From Schistosoma mansoni (Eukaryota > Platyhelminthes > Trematoda > Strigeidida > Schistosomatidae), in the NCBI RefSeq assembly GCF_000237925.1, contig NC_031495.1, positions 33,270,706 to 33,334,705 of the forward strand: DNA of 64,000 nucleotides, written 5' to 3'. This document shows positions 12,040 through 21,000 of the stretch, piece by piece. The translations under genes and the position numbers were made by a program. The notes under the pieces were generated by a model, which saw nothing but the letters and a program-made list of their open reading frames with translations, was not told the origin of the DNA and made no database searches. Every line of letters starts with the position of its first letter. The first letter of the stretch is position 1.

Positions 12040-12676
12040 CTTTCTTCTGATGATTGGCTTGATTATGAATAACTCAATATTATTATTATCATTATTCACA
12101 AACACCTTATGGGTACATAAGTGCTGTGAAGAAACCATTTCGGGTTTTTTCAAAAATGCAATAATACACAATTTTCAATAATGTTAACGTTACATATGCC
12201 ATGTTTGAGAAAGGAAGGAAAAGGAAAATAAAATATTAATAATAGAATAGTAATAATAAATGAGGTTCTGTGTAATTAGCAACAATTTTGAATTGATTTT
12301 GAAGGAGGAAAGGAAGAAACTAAGGAAATAGATATAAAGGAGACGCGGAAGACGTAAATATCTTAACGCAGAACAAGAATAAACAACTATGTATGTATAG
12401 CAAAACGAGTAGTAAAAATAAAATAAAACAGAATAAATTAATAAGTAAATAACTTATTATTGCGGCAAGATGTGACGTTAGAATAAGTGTTTGTGCGAGC
12501 ACAGTCATAGTTTTGGGTGATGCTATGAAAGTCTCAATTAAGTGCAAAAGATAATCAATGTGTATGAGGTGTATATACATAGTGAAGATAAAAGAGACTG
12601 ATAAGTTGATTTCAGCGTAACACAAGTTATTGCCTTAATCCAAAGCTTCGTAATCTTAAGAATAATATTTATTTAG
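12040..12676 (-). mobile_element. CR1-like retrotransposon 3' UTR fragment
   Basis: The reverse complement of 12236-12676 matches 24568-25000, the 3' end of the large CR1-like element, almost base for base, including a shared chance frame of about 86-101 codons. Homology stops at the ccttctaaataaat side, so the copy is 5'-truncated. The part at 12040-12235 continues beyond the point where the other copy runs into a gap, and so predicts the missing bases there. Confidence 0.85.
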
Positions 12677-13204
12677 AAGGAACATAGAGACCATAGATTA
12701 CGTATGTATCAACTCCGACTAGGAATTCCCCACCTAATTTAGTCATACTTCATTCACTGATTTCTGGTATTTTTCCGAAAGCCTTTATTTTTTTCCCCAA
12801 CTGCCTTATTATGCTAACCATTCTGGCAGATATGTGCTAAGTGTTCGTGACAAAAACTATAACCAAATGATTAGACAGTAATTCACAGCTCCAGTGGGTT
12901 TATAATTTCTACATAATATTTTACGTCTAGCGCTAGGATTTCTCACTCAATGATCCCACTCAAAACTGAGAACACCTTAAAGATATCTGTAATCAAATGC
13001 CAGCAATCGGCACAATAATTTAAATAGGATATTTTAACTACTGGTTAGTAAAGTCGTCGTTCGATAGGATGGTTGTCACTCTATTTGCATCATTTGTCGT
13101 TCAAGTTAGTGAGAGCAGTGCTTTTTTTACCTTAATTTTATCTCTGCATTAGACACATCGCCAAGTTTAATAGGACTCTTGAAACCTTGTTGCAAATCGT
13201 GCAC
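12677..13204. other. no gene recognised
   Basis: AT-rich spacer between two retrotransposon fragments; nothing else seen. Confidence 0.45.
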
Positions 13205-13955
13205 TACACTAAAACAGCATATATTTATTTAAACACATACATATTGGTACAAAGGGGTACCAGATACATATGCGCCACACAAACTTATGAGAATGGGAAG
13301 AGAAGGGGGGAAAGATGCGTATATATAAAAGAAAAAAATAGGATGGGAAAAAAGAGAAGAGTAATGATGGGGGAACTGAAATGTACAAGCAGAAGACTCT
13401 TTCAGTTAAGAAAGTAAAAGAAGGTTACAGCAGGCACGCCACTGGCTTCTATTCTGAGCCATATCTGATAGCGTCTCTAGCCACTGTGTTGCACCATCTC
13501 TCGGACCCCAGCCAGGGAGTCGTGAAGGACCAACAGAAGCTAGCCCTTTTCAGCTTTCTTTCACACCACGACGCCATGTCATACACTGACCTCCTCTCCG
13601 CTTTTTCCAACCAGTCCCAGAGTCGGCAAATAATGCACGACGTGGAAGTCTCTGGGACGACATTCGTAAAACATGTCCAAGCCACCGAAGTCGGTGTTTC
13701 AAGATGGTGACACCAATTAAATTATCGTCTCTGCGCCCGAACACACGATGTCGAACCTCTCCATTACTAACATGGTGTTACCACTGTATGTCAGCAATCC
13801 TTCGGAGACAACGATGATCGAACACAGAGAGTCGTCTAACATCCTCAACTCGGAGAGGCCAGGTTTCACAAGCATAGAGCAAAACTGCTCTCACCGACGC
13901 ATTGTAGATCCGACCTTTTACAGCCAGACTAACATCACGAAGGCGCCAAAGATTT
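13205..13955 (-). mobile_element. RTE-B retrotransposon, 5'-truncated 3' end
   Basis: On the minus strand it encodes KHRLRWLGHVLRMSSQRLPR, then FADSGTGWKKRRGGQCMTW and the following C-terminal part, with frame breaks upstream. The 3' UTR ends with the family terminal sequence (ggcgcatatgtatctggtac in sense) and a taaataaata-type tail near 13215. Unlike the two large copies it has TGG (Trp) where they carry a TAG stop before LGHVLRM. It is truncated near 13955. Confidence 0.85.
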
Positions 13956-14850
13956 TACTAGTAGACTTGCTCCTGACTATAACTAATGAAAAGAATTAGA
14001 GTTTTATATATCTACTTCTAAGATTACCTTAAAAGTATATTCCGTAATCAGTAACTTATTCTAAATTATGTTCAGTCTAATATAGACATTTACACAGTTC
14101 ACGTATGCACATGTTCCGTCCAACAATCAAGTTCTCTTTTTTTCTATGAAAAAATGTTTTTCACCAATTGGTTGTTAATTAAGAAAAGAAAAAAAAGTGT
14201 TTTTCATTAACTAAAGGCATTCAATATGTATTAATCAATTCATTTATCTAATTATTCCTAACTTCTATGAAGCTCAAGATATTGTTAATGTTCATTTACA
14301 GGAAACTTATTTATTACAGACGGTAGAAAAATGACAAGAATACACATGTAATCTGTATCCAACACATGTTTATTCTTGTATGAATACATTATTGTATTTG
14401 TATGTATGTATGTATATATGAGTATACTTTCTTACTTTTAATCAACCCTCTAGATTTGAATAATCCTTCTTTTTTTTATAAAAAAAAATTAGTACAAAAT
14501 TATGTTAACCACGGAAAGTTATTTGAACTAAGAAACAAAAAAAAACCAACAACAACCCATTTTAGTTCATTGTTTCTTAAACTGTGAAAATGTAAAGTAA
14601 CAATTATAATTTGCTGTTTCTAATAAATAAAAAAAATTAAATTACATAAAATTATTTTTGTTAAATAGAGATTGAGAGAGTGAATAAATGAAAATTGATT
14701 GGTTATAAAGAAATGTAAGCTATGAAATGTTTATTACCTGGATGTTAAAGTTGTAAAGTTAAACAATAATTGAAGTTTTTCAATATTGGTCATCATCTTT
14801 GTAATAGTAAGTTAAGAATAAATAAAAATAATTTAATTTGAAGCAAAAAG
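13956..14850. other. AT-rich, no gene recognised
   Basis: Low-complexity A/T runs up to an assembly gap. Short open frames here are composed of poly-Lys/Phe/Leu codons and look random. Confidence 0.5.
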
Positions 14851-15050
14851 NNNNNNNNNNNNNNNNNNNNNNNNNNNNNNNNNNNNNNNNNNNNNNNNNN
14901 NNNNNNNNNNNNNNNNNNNNNNNNNNNNNNNNNNNNNNNNNNNNNNNNNNNNNNNNNNNNNNNNNNNNNNNNNNNNNNNNNNNNNNNNNNNNNNNNNNNN
15001 NNNNNNNNNNNNNNNNNNNNNNNNNNNNNNNNNNNNNNNNNNNNNNNNNN
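14851..15050. other. assembly gap (200 N)
   Basis: Default-size gap placed directly at the left end of the LTR-element array, so the true array length is not known. Confidence 0.99.
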
Positions 15051-15073
15051 TCTCTCCTCATATCGATTGTCAG

Positions 15074-16143
15074 TGAAGCCATCGAAAAAAACGGCTAAAA
15101 ATGCATCTGGAGGCGTACTAAAACTAGTTGGCGAATTACAATGTGAATTTTCCTTCAATGGAAATAACTGTAAAGGGGTATGTTATCTAACAGAACGACC
15201 AAACCTTGATCTACTTGGTCTGGATATGTTAGAAAAGCTTGGATTAATGGATATACCCATCAACAGCGTTTGTAACGTGTCGTGTCCATCATTAGACACC
15301 ACTTCATATGCAAAAAAGACAGGTAAAAAGGTTCCAGAAATACGGAGTGTAGCAGCAGCGGCAATTCGAAACACTCCAGTGTCGTCAGGTGAAGTCAGAA
15401 AAGACTTTTCAGCATTTTGTCAGCAGAACGGAATCAGGCACATCAGAACACCTCCATTCCATCCGCAATCGAATGGCCAGGTAGAACGTTTTGTTGGTAC
15501 GTTCAAAAATGCTCTAAAAAAATCAAGAGGGGAGGGGGACACCGAAGAGATCTTAGAGAGGTTCTTGTTCATACACCGTTCGACACCGAACCCTCAGACA
15601 ACAAATGGAGTCTCCCCAGCGGAAGCGTTACTTTGCAGAAAAATACATACACATTTTGAGAGCATTCGTCCGACTCCAGCTCTTAAGCCGCAACGAAACG
15701 TGATGATGGAGAAACAGTACAATAGTGATCATAGGGCACAAAAACGATTGTTCAGTGTGGGTCAAAAGGTACTTGCTATGGACTATCGAGGAAAACATCC
15801 TACATGGATAGCTGGTCGGATCGTGCAAAAGAAAGGAAATGTGGTTTACGAGGTGTCCGTTGGTTCAGAAATCTGGGTGCGTCATGCTAACCAACTGAAA
15901 TCAACCTCGATTTCCAACAACGAAACGCAGCATAGATTACCTCTTGATGTTCTGCTAGACACCTTTGAGGTCAAAACACCTGAAACAGACAGGACAGTCA
16001 AGGTGCAAACGAAGGATGATACAACGTCCTTATTACCTAGAAGGTGGACTAACCGGAAGCACAAACCAGTAAAGCGGTTGCAGTTGGACCCTAACACCAG
16101 ATCCTACGAATCTGCTCAAGGGGGAGGCGTTAGTGGCATATAG
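15074..16143 (+). pseudogene. Partial unit of RT-less gypsy element (protease end plus integrase C-terminus)
   Basis: This is the right-hand part of the same ORF that is complete at 16473-18674, and appears identical to 17605-18674. It starts inside the protease region (KPSKKTAKNASGG), passes LDLLGLDMLEKLGL, and continues into integrase (HPQSNGQVERF) and the integrase C-terminal domain. Sequence before 15074 differs from the complete unit, so gag and most of protease are missing here, either by real truncation or because of the adjacent gap. It runs into the LTR at 16134. Confidence 0.85.
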
Positions 16144-16439
16144 ATTGGATTAAGCATGTTTTATGCATGATGGTGTTGCTGCGCGCTGATTGGTTAATTT
16201 TAAACCGACCAGCCCGGGCATATTATTGCAGAAAAATCTATAAGCTTATGTATATACTATAAATATATGAACATTATTTAAACTATTGATTGCCGTTCAC
16301 TGATCATTATTATTTTGAATACAATTTCATTCCTGTTCAACGTGTTCTGATTTTGGGGTCTTGTCGAGTGTCATCGTATAAGAATACTAAGCAATAGGAA
16401 TAGCTGGGTCGTTTATGTAGCAAAAATACAATTATAACA
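16134..16439 (+). repeat. LTR of RT-less gypsy element (left)
   Basis: A block of about 306 bp repeated without visible change at 18665-18970. It follows the purine-rich tract caagggggaggcg (polypurine tract, about 16118-16129) and ends ...ttataaca just before the primer-binding site. The exact start (TG at 16134) is inferred from the usual TG...CA ends. The ORF stop codon lies inside it. Confidence 0.8.
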
Positions 16440-16440
16440 G

Positions 16441-16458
16441 TGGCGACGAGGAAAAAGG
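16441..16458 (+). promoter_or_regulatory. Primer-binding site of gypsy element
   Basis: The stretch tggcgacgaggaaaaagg begins with TGG, complementary to a tRNA CCA end, one base after the LTR. It recurs at 18972. The priming tRNA is not assigned. Confidence 0.6.
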
Positions 16459-16472
16459 AAAATTCATTCAAA

Positions 16473-18674
16473 ATGCCTATATCAGATGACCAGCTCAGCC
16501 GAATACTACAACAACAGCAAGCACAACTTGATGCACAAATGCGGTTGTTGGAGACTCTGATGCAACAGTTTAGCATCCAAAACTCGAGTTCACATGCTGT
16601 TTCAAGTACTTCTTGTGATGCAGTTGCTAGCAGCATTCCAGAATTCTATCATGACCCCGAATGTGGAAATACATTTCTCACGTGGTTCAAGCGTTGCGAA
16701 GACACATTTAGAATAGAATTCTGTCAACAAGATGACGCATGGAAGACTCGGTTGTTGATGCGTAAGTTGGGAAGCAATGAACATGCACGTTATGCTGATC
16801 ATATTTTGCCAAAGTTACCTCGAGAGCTCAGTTTCGAGGAGACAGTAACGCAGTTGTCAGAGATTTTCGGCGAATCTTCCTCATTGTTTAGTATTCGATA
16901 TCAGTGTCTGAATTTGGTGAAACGTGAAGCCGATGAATATGGTGCTCTAGCAGACGTCGTCAACAGAGAGTGTGAACGGTTCAAGTTACGCTCGTTGACA
17001 GAAGATCAATTTAAATGCCTTGTATTCATCAAAGCTCTGCAGTCACCACAAGATGCTGAAATTAGAACCAGACTTCTGACTCGTTTGGATCAAGACCCAA
17101 ACGTCACACTCAAGACATTGACAGATGAGTGTAAACGACTACAAAACATCAGACACGACAATCAGTTAATTGAACAGGTAAATTCTAATTTAACCTGCAG
17201 TAGTGTAAATGCTATGACTAGGTTAAAAAGTCAGAAGCCGAATAAAACTCATAACAAACCAACGGATCCCTGTTGGTTATGCGGCGATTGGCATTATGTA
17301 CGGTTCTGTCCATTTAAGAAGCATAAGTGTCAGGTGTGCAACAGACGTGGACATAAAGAAGGCCATTGTCCACCGAATCGTACGTCCCAGCCCAAGAAGA
17401 AGTATAAACGTCTTTCACGTGTGGTGAAATCAGCTGAGTCTAAATCTCTTTCTCTGGTAGCAGCTTTTCAAACAGACTATGACATTCGGAGAAAGTATGT
17501 TACGATCCAGATTAATGGTATAGCGGCTCGTCTTCAAATTGATACAGCATCCGATATTACTCTAGTGTCTAGAGAGACGTATAACTTGCTGGGAAAGCCG
17601 CCAATGAAGCCATCGAAAAAAACGGCTAAAAATGCATCTGGAGGCGTACTAAAACTAGTTGGCGAATTACAATGTGAATTTTCCTTCAATGGAAATAACT
17701 GTAAAGGGGTATGTTATCTAACAGAACGACCAAACCTTGATCTACTTGGTCTGGATATGTTAGAAAAGCTTGGATTAATGGATATACCCATCAACAGCGT
17801 TTGTAACGTGTCGTGTCCATCATTAGACACCACTTCATATGCAAAAAAGACAGGTAAAAAGGTTCCAGAAATACGGAGTGTAGCAGCAGCGGCAATTCGA
17901 AACACTCCAGTGTCGTCAGGTGAAGTCAGAAAAGACTTTTCAGCATTTTGTCAGCAGAACGGAATCAGGCACATCAGAACACCTCCATTCCATCCGCAAT
18001 CGAATGGCCAGGTAGAACGTTTTGTTGGTACGTTCAAAAATGCTCTAAAAAAATCAAGAGGGGAGGGGGACACCGAAGAGATCTTAGAGAGGTTCTTGTT
18101 CATACACCGTTCGACACCGAACCCTCAGACAACAAATGGAGTCTCCCCAGCGGAAGCGTTACTTTGCAGAAAAATACATACACATTTTGAGAGCATTCGT
18201 CCGACTCCAGCTCTTAAGCCGCAACGAAACGTGATGATGGAGAAACAGTACAATAGTGATCATAGGGCACAAAAACGATTGTTCAGTGTGGGTCAAAAGG
18301 TACTTGCTATGGACTATCGAGGAAAACATCCTACATGGATAGCTGGTCGGATCGTGCAAAAGAAAGGAAATGTGGTTTACGAGGTGTCCGTTGGTTCAGA
18401 AATCTGGGTGCGTCATGCTAACCAACTGAAATCAACCTCGATTTCCAACAACGAAACGCAGCATAGATTACCTCTTGATGTTCTGCTAGACACCTTTGAG
18501 GTCAAAACACCTGAAACAGACAGGACAGTCAAGGTGCAAACGAAGGATGATACAACGTCCTTATTACCTAGAAGGTGGACTAACCGGAAGCACAAACCAG
18601 TAAAGCGGTTGCAGTTGGACCCTAACACCAGATCCTACGAATCTGCTCAAGGGGGAGGCGTTAGTGGCATATAG
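16473..18674 (+). CDS. Gag-protease-integrase(C-term) polyprotein lacking RT and RNase H
   Basis: A single uninterrupted frame of 733 codons from the first ATG after the primer-binding site. Order: gag-like region (about 1-260); two zinc knuckles, CWLCGDWHYVRFC (267-279, spacing one residue short) and CQVCNRRGHKEGHC (286-299); an aspartic protease core with DTASDITLVS at 357 (DTA in place of the usual DSG/DTG) and its second loop LDLLGLDMLEKLGL; a junction zone around 460-488; then integrase from FSAFCQQNGIRHIRTPP through HPQSNGQVERF (Glu515, the last of the D,D,E triad) and the C-terminal WIAGRIVQKKGNVVYEV domain. RT, RNase H, the integrase zinc finger and both catalytic Asp residues are missing. 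The frame is nonetheless intact. It can only move if supplied in trans. Confidence 0.88.
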   Translation: MPISDDQLSRILQQQQAQLDAQMRLLETLMQQFSIQNSSSHAVSSTSCDAVASSIPEFYHDPECGNTFLTWFKRCEDTFRIEFCQQDDAWKTRLLMRKLGSNEHARYADHILPKLPRELSFEETVTQLSEIFGESSSLFSIRYQCLNLVKREADEYGALADVVNRECERFKLRSLTEDQFKCLVFIKALQSPQDAEIRTRLLTRLDQDPNVTLKTLTDECKRLQNIRHDNQLIEQVNSNLTCSSVNAMTRLKSQKPNKTHNKPTDPCWLCGDWHYVRFCPFKKHKCQVCNRRGHKEGHCPPNRTSQPKKKYKRLSRVVKSAESKSLSLVAAFQTDYDIRRKYVTIQINGIAARLQIDTASDITLVSRETYNLLGKPPMKPSKKTAKNASGGVLKLVGELQCEFSFNGNNCKGVCYLTERPNLDLLGLDMLEKLGLMDIPINSVCNVSCPSLDTTSYAKKTGKKVPEIRSVAAAAIRNTPVSSGEVRKDFSAFCQQNGIRHIRTPPFHPQSNGQVERFVGTFKNALKKSRGEGDTEEILERFLFIHRSTPNPQTTNGVSPAEALLCRKIHTHFESIRPTPALKPQRNVMMEKQYNSDHRAQKRLFSVGQKVLAMDYRGKHPTWIAGRIVQKKGNVVYEVSVGSEIWVRHANQLKSTSISNNETQHRLPLDVLLDTFEVKTPETDRTVKVQTKDDTTSLLPRRWTNRKHKPVKRLQLDPNTRSYESAQGGGVSGI

Positions 18675-18970
18675 ATTGGATTAAGCATGTTTTATGCATG
18701 ATGGTGTTGCTGCGCGCTGATTGGTTAATTTTAAACCGACCAGCCCGGGCATATTATTGCAGAAAAATCTATAAGCTTATGTATATACTATAAATATATG
18801 AACATTATTTAAACTATTGATTGCCGTTCACTGATCATTATTATTTTGAATACAATTTCATTCCTGTTCAACGTGTTCTGATTTTGGGGTCTTGTCGAGT
18901 GTCATCGTATAAGAATACTAAGCAATAGGAATAGCTGGGTCGTTTATGTAGCAAAAATACAATTATAACA
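18665..18970 (+). repeat. LTR of RT-less gypsy element (right)
   Basis: Second copy of the LTR, offset exactly 2531 bp from the left one with no difference that I can see. It is followed again by the primer-binding site and the start of gag, so the two units share LTRs in a head-to-tail array. Confidence 0.82.
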
Positions 18971-19098
18971 GTGGCGACGAGGAAAAAGGAAAATTCATTC
19001 AAAATGCCTATATCAGATGACCAGCTCAGCCGAATACTACAACAACAGCAAGCACAACTTGATGCACAAATGCGGTTGTTGTAGACACTGATGCAACA
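18971..19098 (+). pseudogene. Truncated gag start of a third array unit
   Basis: Repeats 16440-16567 (primer-binding site, ATG, MPISDDQLSRILQQQQ...) but carries a nonsense change (ttggag to ttgtag) plus one more substitution, and stops at about 19098, where the CR1-like element begins. Confidence 0.85.
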
Positions 19099-19718
19099 CG
19101 CGCTTGCTACGAAGGGGTCGTTGCTTTTTGATGGTATATATGATCATATTCATACAATCACTCATAATCAAATAATTGTATATTCATTTTGGCTATACGT
19201 TATAACCTTCCTCTGTCATTCCAAAAACCGTATATGATCATATTCGGCGAGGAATATAATTTCATATTTGTATTCTATTCATTATATCGTGTTTGTATGC
19301 TACAACACACGTACTTTATGTATTTACAGGATCTATTCGGATCTCTACCTAGTATCTAGAAATATATATAATCGTGTATGACAAAGCACTGTACTCATTA
19401 TTCCATACACTTTCATTAAAATCGTATTTGGATAATATAACTCACTTAATTTCTGGAATCACCTGTCCAATTCGGTGAGTCTGTCATACGTTTATTTATT
19501 TATTTTTTATGACAGTATATTTTGTCACCACTAATACCTTCCTGCTATTCTTATCCATTGTTTTTCTACACTTTCACCGATCCTCTCGATACATCCACCC
19601 TTGTGTTAAGCATAGGTTTTGATTACTAGACTTCAGTCCTCGGCATTGATTTTTTCTTTCTTTCATCTCTATTCCCAATATTTTGTTCAATCCATCTGTT
19701 ATACGTCACTTTTTTATC

Positions 19719-20816
19719 ATGCAACAAAAGAAAATAAAGGCCCCTGCTTGTAGGCGTCCAACCAAACGTAGGAAAACTACGCAATCTAAAATTGCTACTG
19801 ACAGTTTCAATGAGACGAGCTACTCCGTTCATCCGGAAGCAGACAAGCTTTTACCAGATATCTCCATTCCAGACGTGTTGAAGACTCTGTTGGTAAACAA
19901 TGATGATAATCACAACTGCAACCATGAGAATGATATAAAAAGACTGCAAGTTGACATGAACATTCTCAATCCCCTCAAGTATCTCATCAACCCTAACCTC
20001 ACAGAGACTCCAGATCAAATGAATGACATCAATAACTTCTTAGATCGTGTTGCATCAGAGGTATTTGAAAGCATAAGGCGATCTAGCAATGCAATTGTGT
20101 TTAATATACCGGACTCATATGCCCTTAAAAATATAAAAACTAGTCTGCTTAGAGCTAGCAATATGACACACGTACCATGTGTATGCTCAAGATTAAAAAG
20201 AAGTCACCCTGATATGCACCCACCGATCTTGTTCAAATTCAACTCATCTGTAGACGCTAGTGAGTTTTTAAATTCCTCCAATTCATTGAAACAGAAACAG
20301 ATTTTCAAAGATATTAAGATTCTACCAGATAGAACACCATGCCAACGAAAAGCAGGCCGAGACAACCACAGACTACCAGCATCAAACACCCAAGCGTATC
20401 ATAATCCTAAAGGTCATAAAATTAAGTCCGATCTTAAGCGGACATCTAACTTTACGAATATGCAACCACCGGAAAACTCTCCTGAATCTCCTAATGTTCA
20501 AAGCCCAAAAGAAAGTAGTCCCAATGTAGGTGATGCCCATCCTTTTAAGAATGTTGACTTAGATTCAACCCTAAGTAGTTGTACTGATTTCGAATGGAAT
20601 AACACAGTCCAAGTCGCTGTTAGTGCAAAAACCAGTTATAGTGACTATGCAACGGATGACTGGAAAACTGGTCATAAAATTTATCTGCCTGACCACACTC
20701 TTAACGTCGATATACTCGAACCTAGCAAACCATCTCAAGCATCTTTAACAACACACGAACCCCTCAAATTACGAAGGAGCCAAAATCAACCACAAACCTT
20801 GGAAATAAGAGTTTAG
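19719..20816 (+). CDS. CR1-like element ORF1 protein
   Basis: 365-codon frame starting at ATG (MQQKKIKAPACRRPTKRRK), with a basic N-terminus. A middle region (NAIVFNIPDS ... LRASNMTHVPCVCSRLKR ... PPILFKFNSS) resembles the RRM-like nucleic-acid chaperone part of CR1-type ORF1 proteins, followed by a low-complexity Ser/Pro-rich tail. It probably coats the element RNA. The stop at 20814-20816 may come from an indel: the +1/-1 frame stays open past it (KSLEHVPYTSG...) towards the endonuclease. Confidence 0.75.
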   Translation: MQQKKIKAPACRRPTKRRKTTQSKIATDSFNETSYSVHPEADKLLPDISIPDVLKTLLVNNDDNHNCNHENDIKRLQVDMNILNPLKYLINPNLTETPDQMNDINNFLDRVASEVFESIRRSSNAIVFNIPDSYALKNIKTSLLRASNMTHVPCVCSRLKRSHPDMHPPILFKFNSSVDASEFLNSSNSLKQKQIFKDIKILPDRTPCQRKAGRDNHRLPASNTQAYHNPKGHKIKSDLKRTSNFTNMQPPENSPESPNVQSPKESSPNVGDAHPFKNVDLDSTLSSCTDFEWNNTVQVAVSAKTSYSDYATDDWKTGHKIYLPDHTLNVDILEPSKPSQASLTTHEPLKLRRSQNQPQTLEIRV

Positions 20817-21000
20817 AACATGTTCCCTATACGTCAGGTATAAATAGCAATCTAAATTGTAAACAGCCACTTGGTCGCACACATAGACCTGATAGTCTTC
20901 TTGGTCCGGCTCCTAATGTTAGTACTATTCCTTTACCAAATGTTATATCCAATAATAGTGAGAAGACTTTTTTTGTACTTCCCCCGGCTTTTCTGCCGGC

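Noticed and set aside
15628-16097. Minus-strand frames duplicated at 18159-18628
   Set aside because: Antisense shadows of the gypsy ORF, repeated because the units repeat.
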